Shown here: one piece after another, positions 25,499-35,300 of the stretch | Layout: the number at the start of each line of letters is the position of its first letter | How positions within the stretch are numbered: position 1 is the stretch's first letter | NCBI GenBank assembly: GCA_000739515.1 | Contig: DF820457.1 | Location: forward strand, 311,137-349,803 | Origin: Candidatus Moduliflexus flocculans | GTDB lineage: Bacteria > Moduliflexota > Moduliflexia > Moduliflexales > Moduliflexaceae | DNA: 38,667 nt | Reading direction: 5' to 3' | Made by a program: the position numbers and the translations under genes | The notes under the pieces: generated by a model | Databases searched by the model: none | What the model was told of the DNA's origin: nothing | What the model saw: the letters and a program-made list of their open reading frames with translations, nothing else

Positions 25499-27181
25499 CT
25501 ATTTTCCCCGCGCTAACGCTTCATAAATCCCTTCGACCGTTTGAAGGCGTTTCGTGAAGGAAAATTTTTCACATGCGCTGCGGCGACCATTTTCGCGCAA
25601 TTGCCGGGCAAACTCTTCGTTATTCAAGACATTGAGCGTCGCCGCCGTGATGCCTGCAATATCGCCGACTTGAAACAGCAGGCCGTCATGACCGTTCTGA
25701 ATGATTTCGCCGACGCCGCCGACTTCGGTGTAAATGACCGGCGCTTCCATCGCCATCGCCTCAAGCGCGGTGTTCGGCGTCCCTTCGATGCGCGCGGTGG
25801 AAAGAAACAGGTCAAGCGCGGCGTAAATGTTCATCGTGTCTTTGCGAAAACCGAGAAACAGAATCTTGTCCGCCAGGCCAATCTCGTTAACTTGCCGCTC
25901 CAAATCGGCGCGATCCGGGCCGTCGCCAATAATCAGAAAACAGGTGTCCGGGCGTTCGCGAATCACGTTATGCGCGACCGCAAGCGTCGTCGGCAAATCC
26001 TTTTCATAGCGTAAGCGCCCCACCACGCCGACGATTTTGCGGCTGGCCGGAATCTGAAATTCGTCGCGAATCGTCGAGCGGACGTTGGCGCGATTCCAGG
26101 CGTCCACGTCAATCGCGTTATGCACGACCGTGATTTTTTCCGGGCGAATGCCGCGCTTGACCATGAAATCTTTCAGCGCATACGAGACGGCGATGATTTT
26201 GTCGTAGCGTTTCAAAAAGAGCAGATTCAGCCACGTATAAAATTTCATTTTCAGGCTGTCGTGATCCTGCCACAAATGGGCGGTAAAGAGCAGCTTGACC
26301 TTTGGATGCGGCAGCGACGCGAGATAGCAAACAACGCAGGTTTTGTGATCGCGGACGTGCAAGATGTCAATGTCGTATTGTTTGATGAGGCGGTGAATTT
26401 CGACCAGATTGCTCCAATCGAGCTTTTTGTATTCGAGGACTTCGTGAATCGTCAGGCCGCGTTCCCGCGCCCAGTTGCCGATTTGGAACTCGTGATCGTT
26501 CGCGCCGCGCATATACATCAGCACATGCCTGAATTTCTCTTTGTTTGAACGCTCCGCCATCAGCAAAACCGTCTTATCCGGGCCGCCGCCGGTGGTGTAG
26601 GTGCTGCGGCATTGCATGACGTTAATCGTCGTTTTCGGTGCTTTCATTGTCCAAATATCCTTCGTATTTTCGCCGATGATTTTCGCCGGAACGCCGCCCA
26701 CGATGGCGTTATTCGGCACGGAAGCGACGACAACGGCGTTCGCGCCGATTTTCACGTTGTCGCCGATGGTGATTTCTCCCAACACTTTCGCGCCTGCGCC
26801 GACCAAGACATTATTTCCGATGGTCGGTGGCTCGCCCGCTCCGCCTTTGTCGCCGAACGTAACACCGTGATACACCGTGCAATGTTCCCCCATTTTCGTG
26901 TGGGAATGAAAAATAATCCCGCCGAAATGGTGAATCCGCAGCCCTTTGCCGATGTCGGTTTCCGCCGGAATCGAGATGCCGGTCATGATTTCGGTCAGGC
27001 GTTCGATGATAAACCGGAACGGCTGCGTCGGAATGCCACGCACGAAAAACCAGCGGAAGAAACGATACACAAGAATCGCCTGAAAGCCCTGCGATACCAG
27101 CCCGCGCGCCAAAATCCGCAGCGGGCTGCCGCCGCCTTCTTCCTTGAATCGAGCCAAATCAGCTTTTATATATTCGAACAT
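25499..27181 (-). CDS. Serine acetyltransferase-like / GT4 glycosyltransferase fusion
   Basis: The 560-residue product has two enzymes in one chain. Residues 1-175 form a left-handed beta-helix acyltransferase of the CysE type, with IHHFGGIIFHSHTKMG, VYHGVTFGDKGG and a hexapeptide series ending VGGVPAKIIG. Residues 180-560 form a complete GT4 transferase: INVMQCRSTYTTGGG is a typical GT4 start, VVGRLRYEKDLP opens the donor domain and EGTPNTALE at 466-474 is the E-x7-E motif. The transferase start M179 (26647) has an internal AAGGAT site about nine bases upstream, so a separate GT may also be made. The acetyltransferase may O-acetylate sugars rather than make O-acetylserine. No strong ribosome site precedes 27181. 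Confidence 0.88.
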   Translation of the reverse strand: MFEYIKADLARFKEEGGGSPLRILARGLVSQGFQAILVYRFFRWFFVRGIPTQPFRFIIERLTEIMTGISIPAETDIGKGLRIHHFGGIIFHSHTKMGEHCTVYHGVTFGDKGGAGEPPTIGNNVLVGAGAKVLGEITIGDNVKIGANAVVVASVPNNAIVGGVPAKIIGENTKDIWTMKAPKTTINVMQCRSTYTTGGGPDKTVLLMAERSNKEKFRHVLMYMRGANDHEFQIGNWARERGLTIHEVLEYKKLDWSNLVEIHRLIKQYDIDILHVRDHKTCVVCYLASLPHPKVKLLFTAHLWQDHDSLKMKFYTWLNLLFLKRYDKIIAVSYALKDFMVKRGIRPEKITVVHNAIDVDAWNRANVRSTIRDEFQIPASRKIVGVVGRLRYEKDLPTTLAVAHNVIRERPDTCFLIIGDGPDRADLERQVNEIGLADKILFLGFRKDTMNIYAALDLFLSTARIEGTPNTALEAMAMEAPVIYTEVGGVGEIIQNGHDGLLFQVGDIAGITAATLNVLNNEEFARQLRENGRRSACEKFSFTKRLQTVEGIYEALARGK

Positions 27182-27195
27182 TTTTTATTATTGGG

Positions 27196-27301
27196 ACAGG
27201 ATTGACATGATCAACATGATTTATAGATGCGAGCGTTGATTGGATCATAAGACCTCACAGGTCTCGAAGACCTGTGAGGTTCGTTGTCATGTCAATCCTG
27301 T
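27196..27301. repeat. Nested palindromic element between asnB and the acetyltransferase-GT4 gene
   Basis: The outer arms ACAGGATTGACATGA (27196-27210) and TCATGTCAATCCTGT (27287-27301) are exact 15-base reverse complements. Inside them is a second perfect hairpin, ACCTCACAGGTCT (27252-27264), loop CGA, AGACCTGTGAGGT (27268-27280). Just outside is a short direct repeat of AATCCTGT. The element fills the gap between two same-strand genes. It may stop or weaken transcription after asnB, or be a non-autonomous mobile repeat. Confidence 0.8.
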
Positions 27302-27310
27302 GAATCCTGT

Positions 27311-29203
27311 CTATTCCATGAATTGCCGAAACCAGAGTTCGAACATCAGCAGCGTCCAGAAGTTCATGCCGAAATTGCGTTCGCCGGATTGATGCTGCCG
27401 CCACATTGTTTTGACCGCTTCCGGCTCGAAAAAACCGCGCTGCAAGGCGCGTTCCGACAAAATCGTGTCCTGCGCCAACGCCTTCAAATCATTGCGAAAC
27501 CAGGCGTTCAGCGGCGCGTCAAAGCCGCGTTTTTTGCGATAGAGGATGTCTTGTGGCAAATACGGTGTCAGTGCTTTTTTCAGAATATATTTTTTCTCTT
27601 TGCCGTGCAATTTGAAGCGCGACGGAATCGAGGCGACGAATTCGACGAAGACCGGATCGAGCATCGGTGGGCGCACTTCCAGCGCATGCGCCATGCTCAT
27701 TCTGTCCACTTTGACCAGCATGTCGTCCGGTAGCAATACTTTGATATCAACATACTGTACCTTTGAGAGCGGATCGTTCGTATCAGCGCGATTATACACG
27801 CTTTCCACGACGCTGTACGGATCGTAGCCGCCGATGGCTCGCAGCGTGTCTTGCGTCAACAATTGCCGCTCCACGTCCGGCGTCATAAACGTATTCGTCC
27901 GGTAAAAGGCGCGGGCGTGGGGCACGGTCAGATTCGTTAAAAAAAATTTCGCTCGCAGATACCAGGGGAGCCAATCCCATTGCGGATAGATGCCCGCCAA
28001 TGGCGCGATGCCCCATCGTTTCAGCGCGTTCGGGATACGCCGCCGCAGCGATTCTTCCATGACATCAATCGGATATTTGGAATAGCCCGCGAAATTTTCA
28101 TCCCCTGCGTCGCCGGACAGCGCGACCGTCACTTTTTCCCGCGATAATTTCGAGACGTAATAAGTCGGAATCGCCGACGAATCGGCGAACGGCTCGTCGA
28201 AATGCCAGACAACTTTGTCAATGATACTGACGGCATCGGCTTTGACCACGCGCTCAAAATGGTCGGTTTTATAGTAATTGCTGACGATGCGGGCATATTC
28301 GAGTTCGTCGAATTCTTTTTCCTCGAAGCCGATGGACGTCGTCACGACGGGCGTCGTCATGGATTGCGCCATCATCGCGACGATGCCGCTGGAATCCACG
28401 CCGCCGCTCAAAAACGCGCCGAGCGGCACGTCGCTCATCAGGTGCATTTTGACGGTTTCTTGCAGCCGCTCGATCAGCGTCTCGCTGTAATACGATTCGG
28501 GCTTCTGCTCGTCAACATGGGCGAACGAGACATCCCAGTATTCCTGCAAGCGCAGGCCGTTGCGGTTACAGACCATGTAATGCGCGGCGGGGAGTTTGTA
28601 AATATTTTTGTAAATCGTTTTCGGTGCGGGAATGTACGAATACATCAAATAATCGTAAAACGCCTCGTAATTCAATTCTTTCGGGACAGTTTTGTCTTCC
28701 AACAGGCATTTCAATTCCGAGCCGAACACTAAGCGCTTACCGTCTGAATAGTAATAGAGCGGCTTTTGTCCGATATGGTCGCGGGCGAGGAAAAGCTGCT
28801 GTTTCTTCGCATCCCATAAGGCGAAGGCGAACATGCCGCGCAGATATTTGACGCACTGCTCGCCGTATTCGCGATACAAATAAATGATGACTTCCGTGTC
28901 GGTGTGCGAATGAAAGCGATGTCCGCGCTGAATCAGGGGCTCGCGGTGTTCGAGGTAGTTGTAAATTTCGCCGTTGAAGACGATAACAAGCTGGCGATCT
29001 TCCGAAAACATCGGCTGACGGCCTGCTTCGGAAAGATCAATAATGCTGAGTCGGCGCTGTCCTAAGCCAATAGCACCATCAATATACGTGCCTTCAGCGT
29101 CTGGCCCGCGATGGCGAATCACGTCCGTCATCCGTTGCAGCAGTTCCGGCGATACCGGCTGCGTTTGCTCTAAATAATTAAAAACCCCTGCAATTCCGCA
29201 CAC
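27311..29203 (-). CDS. asnB: Asparagine synthase (glutamine-hydrolysing)-type amidotransferase
   Basis: This is a 630-residue two-domain enzyme. The N-terminal class II glutaminase has the catalytic Cys2 (MCGIAGVFN), RHRGPDAEG at 30-38 and NGEIYN near 77-82. The synthase domain has the ATP pyrophosphatase loop SGGVDSS at 266-272 and LSGDAGDENFAGY later. It transfers glutamine nitrogen to an aspartate or another carboxylate. In polysaccharide loci of the XrtA type, such amidotransferases probably amidate sugar acids or peptides rather than supply asparagine. It starts with GTG at 29203, with AAGGAGAA about ten bases upstream. It lies 53 bases after a GT4 gene and is followed by a nested palindrome. 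Confidence 0.92.
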   Translation of the reverse strand: MCGIAGVFNYLEQTQPVSPELLQRMTDVIRHRGPDAEGTYIDGAIGLGQRRLSIIDLSEAGRQPMFSEDRQLVIVFNGEIYNYLEHREPLIQRGHRFHSHTDTEVIIYLYREYGEQCVKYLRGMFAFALWDAKKQQLFLARDHIGQKPLYYYSDGKRLVFGSELKCLLEDKTVPKELNYEAFYDYLMYSYIPAPKTIYKNIYKLPAAHYMVCNRNGLRLQEYWDVSFAHVDEQKPESYYSETLIERLQETVKMHLMSDVPLGAFLSGGVDSSGIVAMMAQSMTTPVVTTSIGFEEKEFDELEYARIVSNYYKTDHFERVVKADAVSIIDKVVWHFDEPFADSSAIPTYYVSKLSREKVTVALSGDAGDENFAGYSKYPIDVMEESLRRRIPNALKRWGIAPLAGIYPQWDWLPWYLRAKFFLTNLTVPHARAFYRTNTFMTPDVERQLLTQDTLRAIGGYDPYSVVESVYNRADTNDPLSKVQYVDIKVLLPDDMLVKVDRMSMAHALEVRPPMLDPVFVEFVASIPSRFKLHGKEKKYILKKALTPYLPQDILYRKKRGFDAPLNAWFRNDLKALAQDTILSERALQRGFFEPEAVKTMWRQHQSGERNFGMNFWTLLMFELWFRQFME

Positions 29204-29256
29204 AATTAGGATTCTCCTTGAATTCGTTTCATGCGTTGATTCGTTGTTCTTCCCGT

Positions 29257-30405
29257 TTATGATGTTATTCCGGCGGCGCTGAGATATAAATCAACATACG
29301 CCCGCACCATTTTTTCGATTGAAAACAGTGCGTGAACACGCTCTTTTCCGGCGTTTCCCATGCGCTGACGCAAGGTGTCGTTTTGTAATAATTGCAATAA
29401 CTTGTTTGCCATGTCGTCGGCGTTATCGCTTTCGACCAGAAAGCCGGTTTCGCCGTCGCTGATAACTTCCGGGTTGCCGCCGACGTTCGTTGCGACAATC
29501 GGCACACCGACACCCATCGCCTCAAGCAGCGTGACGGACGTTCCTTCGCTGAACGACGAGAGGGCGAATACATCGAACGTTTGCAGCAATTCGGAAATAT
29601 CCTGCCGCGCTCCGAGAAATCTGACATGCGCCACAATGCCGAGCGAGGCGGTCAATTCTTTGAGTTTAGCTCGTTCCGGGCCGTCGCCGACAATCAGCAG
29701 ATACGCATTCGGTACTGTTTTCACAAGCTGCTGACAGGCGCGGAGCAGCATCGCATGATTTTTGATCGGGTCGAGCCGCGCCACAATACCGAAGACCTTA
29801 TCATCCGCATTCAATCCCAATTCGCGCCGCTTCGCCAATCGATCCGCCGTTTTGGAAAAACGTTCTAAATCAATGCCGTTATAGATGACGCGAATCCGCC
29901 GTGCCGGAAAATTTTCGTAATCAATCAGGCTTTGCTTCGTGCTGGCGGAAATGGTAACGATCTCCTTCGTGAACAGACTCAAAATCGGATTACTGACGAC
30001 GCGCTTGAATTTGCGCACATCCGGGTAAAAGCGTCCGTGCTCCGTGAAAATAATTTCCGGGCGGAACGGCGCGAGCGTGATTTTTGCGTAGAGTGACGCC
30101 ATCAAGCCATAAAAATAGGGCGTGTATTGGTGGGCGTGAATCACGTCAATCTGTTCTTTAACGATAATCTCGCGCAATTTCGATAACAGCGACCAATCGA
30201 GGCCGGGGGCGCGATGCAACACATACACCGGCACGCCCGCCTCGCGCAATTTTTGGCCGAAGACGCCGATTTCATCGAGACAACAGACAACAGGCGACAC
30301 CTGCTCGCGATTCACGCGCTGGACGATTTCATAGACTAACTTTTCCGTGCCGCCGATGACCAGACTCAGCGCAAGCTGCATGACCTTTATAGGCTGTGGT
30401 TTCAT
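29257..30405 (-). CDS. Glycosyltransferase family 4 protein
   Basis: This is a 382-residue GT-B transferase of standard length. The N-terminus IKVMQLALSLVIGGTEKLVYEI carries the GGTE acceptor loop. TEHGRFYPD and VIYNGIDLERF follow, then the donor domain from about residue 204 (VFGIVARLDPIKNHAML). LLIVGDGPER and E-x7-E EGTSVTLLE at 287-295 complete the fold. It begins 8 bases after the ligase-like gene and precedes asnB by 53 bases. The sequence resembles transferases that act early in exopolysaccharide assembly, but the sugar is not predictable. Confidence 0.92.
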   Translation of the reverse strand: MKPQPIKVMQLALSLVIGGTEKLVYEIVQRVNREQVSPVVCCLDEIGVFGQKLREAGVPVYVLHRAPGLDWSLLSKLREIIVKEQIDVIHAHQYTPYFYGLMASLYAKITLAPFRPEIIFTEHGRFYPDVRKFKRVVSNPILSLFTKEIVTISASTKQSLIDYENFPARRIRVIYNGIDLERFSKTADRLAKRRELGLNADDKVFGIVARLDPIKNHAMLLRACQQLVKTVPNAYLLIVGDGPERAKLKELTASLGIVAHVRFLGARQDISELLQTFDVFALSSFSEGTSVTLLEAMGVGVPIVATNVGGNPEVISDGETGFLVESDNADDMANKLLQLLQNDTLRQRMGNAGKERVHALFSIEKMVRAYVDLYLSAAGITS

Positions 30406-30413
30406 GATATTCT

Positions 30414-31856
30414 TTAGAATCGCGAAAATGCTGGCCGCCGCGTTGCGATGCGTATTGATGCCTTTTCTTCCTCTTCATCCTCTTCGACGCCCGAATGTTC
30501 TCGTTGCAATTGCGCTTTGCCCATATTATTTAAAACGCCGATCATTGTGACATGCCAGTAAAAAAAGTCAACAAATTCGATATTCAGGAAACTCATACAG
30601 ACTAACCAGCCGATGATCCCGATTTCAAGCGCATTGGCATAATTATGAAGATTGACGCCTTGCGCAATTTTGGGGTACTTTTTAGGGAAACTATGCGCCT
30701 GCTGCCAGCTAAAAAAGAAGAGCGACGCCCAGAGAATTGCTAATGGTATTCCACCACTCATTAAGATGTTGATCTGCGCATTATGAATCGCTTTTCCGCC
30801 GAGTCCGTTATTATAAATGTATGACAAATCTTCCTCGGATAAAACGGCTGAAATTTCGTCGAAATACTTGTAATACATGGATGGATAACAGCGCAGTCCG
30901 ACGCCCGTCCACCAGTATTGTGGATTTTTGGTAAAAACCGTCCATGCTCCCTGCCACATCGCGATTCGTCCCTGGGATGAACTTTCGCGTTCTACTTGCC
31001 CGGTTGTGGTATCTTCTTGTCCCTTAATTGTTTTCAGGCGCGCGGTATATTCATCAAAAAATCCTTCGGGGGCAATGTGCGCTAATACAAAGCCTAATAA
31101 GCCCCCGATAAATACCATCGTCGCGACCATCTTGAGTTTCTGGACACCCTGTGCGCGTAAAAAAATGAGACCCATGCACACGATTAATCCTAAAAACGCG
31201 CCGCGTGAGCCCCCAAATAGGATAAAAATCACGAAAATAAGAAATGAGGGAATTGCTACTCCAAGACGTATCCATTTTTTCCTGCTAAAGAGAGAATAAT
31301 ATGCCATCGGCACATACATCACATACACAGACGAGAGATCGTTAATATCAGAGAGCATTTCTCCGCCTAAGCCTTCCATTCGAGTGTTTCCGCTAAATTT
31401 TTGCTGAAATCCCCAGAGAGCTAACAAAATCATCCAAATAAGCACAAAGACATAAAGCAGTTCCATTTTTTTGGGGGAACTGACTGATTTGGACATCATG
31501 AAGCAGAAGAGGGTGGTCTTCCAGAATATGGATGACCATGCAGCGCTTTCAGCATATTCTGAAAAGAAGGTGACGATGAACATATCGGACACAAAGAGGA
31601 TGAGCAGAAAAATTTGCGTGGGAATAGGGTTGTCTTGTCCGTGCAAATGTTCTTTGTTGCGATTAAACAACCAGGAAAAAAAACAGGCCGCTTGGGTGAA
31701 TAAATAAATACGCCCGGCAGCGCTACGATCTCCCCACATAAGTTGTTCTGGCCGAATGACGTTCATTAACACATACGACACGACCCCAAAATACGGGTCG
31801 TAGAATGTAAATAGAATCGGCGACCAAAATATCAAAATAACAAACAAACGTCTCAT
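30414..31856 (-). CDS. O-antigen ligase/polymerase-like protein (exosortase A-associated O-glycosylation ligase type)
   Basis: This is a 480-residue membrane protein with about ten to twelve helices. The N-terminal segment DPYFGVVSYVLMNVIRPEQLMWG matches the DUF5935 region that precedes the Wzy_C domain in TIGR03097-type proteins. The Wzy_C part shows GGSRGAFLGL and the large periplasmic loop with GRIAMWQGAWTVFTKNP and HNAQINILMSGG. Such proteins polymerise lipid-linked repeat units or ligate glycans to acceptors in the periplasm. It is the first gene of the minus-strand locus, with GGAG eight bases before ATG 31856. The tail after the last helix is unusually acidic (VEEDEEEEKA). Confidence 0.87.
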   Translation of the reverse strand: MRRLFVILIFWSPILFTFYDPYFGVVSYVLMNVIRPEQLMWGDRSAAGRIYLFTQAACFFSWLFNRNKEHLHGQDNPIPTQIFLLILFVSDMFIVTFFSEYAESAAWSSIFWKTTLFCFMMSKSVSSPKKMELLYVFVLIWMILLALWGFQQKFSGNTRMEGLGGEMLSDINDLSSVYVMYVPMAYYSLFSRKKWIRLGVAIPSFLIFVIFILFGGSRGAFLGLIVCMGLIFLRAQGVQKLKMVATMVFIGGLLGFVLAHIAPEGFFDEYTARLKTIKGQEDTTTGQVERESSSQGRIAMWQGAWTVFTKNPQYWWTGVGLRCYPSMYYKYFDEISAVLSEEDLSYIYNNGLGGKAIHNAQINILMSGGIPLAILWASLFFFSWQQAHSFPKKYPKIAQGVNLHNYANALEIGIIGWLVCMSFLNIEFVDFFYWHVTMIGVLNNMGKAQLQREHSGVEEDEEEEKASIRIATRRPAFSRF

Positions 31857-31939
31857 CGAATTGCTCCGATTGTAAATCTTTTTGAGAGTCTTCTCGTTGA
31901 GTAAAATAATTTAAGAATGATGGCGTCTGTTTACGGGCT

Positions 31940-31959
31940 GGCGGACAACCTTGTCCGCC
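31940..31959. repeat. Perfect 9-bp hairpin
   Basis: GGCGGACAA (31940-31948) and TTGTCCGCC (31951-31959) are exact reverse complements around CC. It lies upstream of the ligase-like gene in a non-coding region and is followed by a second dyad with GACGAAC/GTTCGAC. It is probably a dispersed palindromic repeat. Neither side has a T-run, so a terminator role is weak. Confidence 0.65.
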
Positions 31960-32149
31960 GAACCGTTAAGGAAGGCAGACCGCTTGAAATGCTTTCCTCC
32001 TGAGCGCTCGACGAACACGGTTGTTCGACGGTACGTAAATAGTTAGAATGGTAATTTTTATGAGGATTTTCCAGGAGATTGTCAAGTTATTTTTAGGTGA
32101 GTTCACCGAGTTGTGGTAGAAACAGGAGTTTCCGTTCAGTTCAGTAGAA

Positions 32150-32194
32150 GGCTATCGAAAAGGATATTTGGCATTTTCCGATAATTGGATAGCC
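32150..32194 (+). other. Imperfect long dyad upstream of the kinase gene
   Basis: GGCTATC (32150-32156) pairs with GATAGCC (32188-32194). Inside, TATCGAAAA pairs with TTTTCCGATA except for one bulged base. The structure could form in RNA or be an operator. It is about 190 bases before the kinase start. No known RNA family is recognised. Confidence 0.35.
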
Positions 32195-32387
32195 CTGGCA
32201 TGGCATACGGCTGAGGTTTTGGCAAGATTTGTCCGTGATTAACTGGCATTTAGCCATTGCAGGAATTCCGTTGACGCAATTAGTTATTGACAGTTTGTTT
32301 TTCATCTGGCAAAAGGGTTTTATCTGTTATTTTCAGGTGGATTAAAACAATTCGATCATCATTCATGCATGTCAGAGGTTGACAAAG

Positions 32388-35300
32388 ATGAAGGTGTCTA
32401 TTCGCACCAAGTTTTTGATTGTATGTCTTTCCTTAGTTTTAGTGACGATTGCCGGGATTTCGTTAACCTATTATACGTTAACCAAACAGGATAAACAGCG
32501 GGAATCGCGGCAGCGTATCCAGATCGGGTTTGACATTATTTTAAATGATTACTCTCGACGGATCACCACCTATACGCAGAGCGTCAAGCGCTTTTTGGCG
32601 GAAAATGTGGCATTGCTCTGGGCGACTTATACCTATAGTCGCGATCAGAGTGAAGATGGCACGATCCGGTTTCTGTTCGATAATTTCGCCGACGCGTCGG
32701 AAGAATTGCGACAATTCGGGCGCGTGGCCTCGGCGGATCGGGTGATGCTCTATGGCTCAAACAGGCGACTGTTGGTCGTTTATCAGCGTATCGGAGAGCA
32801 AGAATTCAAGGGCGGATATTTTGTGTCTGAGGAAGAAGGCATGCAATACCTGCCGATGAATGATCCGACGATTCTCGCGGAGATTACCTTTCGATACAAT
32901 AATCGAGCGCTCAGATTTAGAAACAAACCGTTCCCCAAAGCCTCCTTGCCACATGGCGTTTCTGCGATGTATGATCAAGACATCCCAGACGAGATTTCGA
33001 TCCATGTCTTCAAAGAAGGGGCGCAATTAGGGATTCGCATCGTCGCCCCGATTTATCGCCGCGATGTGAAAATGGGGGTGCTGGTCGGGGATGTGTTCTA
33101 CACTCAGAGCATGATCGAAGAATATGCCTCTCTCAGTAAAACTGATATTAATTTTTTTGCGGAAGATTTGTTAAGCGTTGGCACGCTCAAACAACAAACT
33201 CGATTGGATAGCCAAACGCTTGCCGAAATGATGAATTGTCAAGATGTGCTTGATGCACAACAGAATCTTGTTATTACGTCGCTCACGTTCGGCATTGACA
33301 CGTATTATCAGGGGCGTTGTGTCCTGAAAAATGGCGGAGATGCCGCCGGAGCGATTACCGTGAGTTTATCAAAGGATATTGAACAGCGTGAAATCGGCAA
33401 TATTCTTGAAGCGGTCTTTACGATTTCCGGGATCGGTATTCTGATTTGTTTGGCGCTGGTCTCCTGGGTGGTCGTGCCGAAATTTACCAATCCGATTTTG
33501 CGCTTAGATTATGCCGCCTTGCGCATGGCGCAGGGAGATTTGTCTCAACCGATTGATGAGAGCGGGAACGACGAACTCAGCACGTTAGCGCAAAGTTTTG
33601 CGCACATGCGGGACGAAATTCAGCGCAAAATTCAGGAATTGGAAGAACTGAACGCCGAGCTTGATCAGCGCGTGGAAGACCGCACCGCCGAACTCGTCCG
33701 CCAAAGCCATATTTTAGACACATTTTTAGAAACCGTCCCTGATCGCATTTTCTTTAAAGACATTGAGGGAAAGATCACGCGGGCGAACGTTGCGTATGCC
33801 GTCCGCGTCGGTTTGCCAAATCCGGCAGCGGCTATCGGAAAAACCGCGTTTGACCTGTTTCCTCCTGACGAAGCGGACAAGCGCCATGAACAGGACATGG
33901 CGATTATCCGCACCGGCATCCCCTTAATCGGCGAAGAAGAAGAGCGCAAAGGCGCGAACGGGCAGAAAGAGTGGTCGCTGATTACCAAAATGCCGCTGAG
34001 AGATGAACGGGGCGAGATTGTCGGCACGTTTGGCATTTCTCGCGACATCACGCTGCTGAAACAAAGCGAAGAGGCGCTGCGTCAGGCGAAAGAGGCGGCT
34101 GAATCGGCAAACAGCGCCAAAAGCGAATTTCTGGCCAACATGAGTCACGAATTGCGGACTCCGCTCAACGTGATGTTGGGCTTTGCGCAGATTATGGCGA
34201 GACATTCGGACATTTCGGGCGAAAACAAGGAATATCTCGATATTATCCGTCATAGTGGGGAACATTTGCTCAGCTTGATTAATAATGTGTTAGACCTTTC
34301 GAAAATCGAAGCCGGACGCATGAGTGTCAATGAAAGCACGATCGATCTTTTCCGGCTGCTGAGCGAATTAGAGGAGATGTTCACGCATAAAGCGGCGCAA
34401 AAACATTTAAGCGTCGTCTTCGAACAGGCTGAACAAACGCCGCAGTATGTCTATCTTGACGCCCCGAAACTCCGGCAGATATTGATTAATCTGCTGAATA
34501 ACGCGATTAAATTCACCGAAGAGGGCGGGATCGCCGTGCGCGTCAAACCGGTGGATATGCTCGATGCGGCGTCTGAGCAACCGAACCGCCGCTGGCTGCA
34601 CTTTGAGGTGGAAGATACTGGCCCGGGCATTGCGCCAGAGGAAATCGAGGCGTTGTTTGAAGCCTTCAGGCAGACGCAAACCGGACGGCAGGCCCAGGAA
34701 GGGACGGGATTAGGCTTGACAATCAGTCAGCGATTTGTGCATCTTTTAGGCGGCGAGATTTGGGTGGACAGCGTCGTCGGACAGGGCACGACATTTTCCT
34801 TCACGATTCCAGTTGACATTGCGCAGGGACAGGAAACGGTCAATCTGCTCTCATCGCGCCGCATCGTGGCCTTAGAGCCGGGGCAGCCGCGCTACCGCAT
34901 TCTTGTCGTGGATGATAAACCGGGCAATCGCCATGTGTTGGTTAAACTGCTCTCGCCATTCGGCTTTGACGTGGCGGAAGCCGCAAATGGGCAGGAGGCG
35001 TTGGCCGTCTGGCGCGAATTTAAGCCGCATCTCGTTTGGATGGACATCCGCATGCCGGTGATGAATGGCTATGAAGCGACACGACAGATGAAAGCCTCTG
35101 TTGATGGGCAAGCGACGGTGGTCATCGCCCTGACGGCAAGCGGATTTGATGACGAGCAGGAAAAAGTGCTGGCCGCCGGGTGCGATGGGTTCCTGCATAA
35201 GCCGTTTCGAGAAGCCGATATTTTCGAGATGATGCAGAAATATCTCGGCGTACGGTATGTTTATGAAGGATTCCGTGAAACCGAACGCGCCATTACCCCG

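Larger units (their letters stand above)
31857..32387. other. Divergent promoter region between polysaccharide locus and kinase operon
   Basis: This 531-base spacer separates the minus-strand ligase-like gene from the plus-strand kinase gene. It contains a perfect hairpin at 31940-31959, a nearly perfect CGACGAAC/GTTCGACG dyad around 32009-32030 and a long imperfect dyad at 32150-32194. A TTGACA occurs at 32287-32292 but no acceptable -10 follows at 16-18 bases. TGGCAT...TTGC near 32242-32260 has the wrong spacing for sigma-54. No gene is visible. Confidence 0.5.

Noticed and set aside
32242..32260. TGGCAT...TTGC as a sigma-54 promoter for the kinase operon
   Set aside because: The GG to GC distance is two bases too long for a -24/-12 promoter.
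32287..32315. TTGACA as a -35 element for the kinase operon
   Set aside because: No acceptable -10 hexamer at 16-18 bases.
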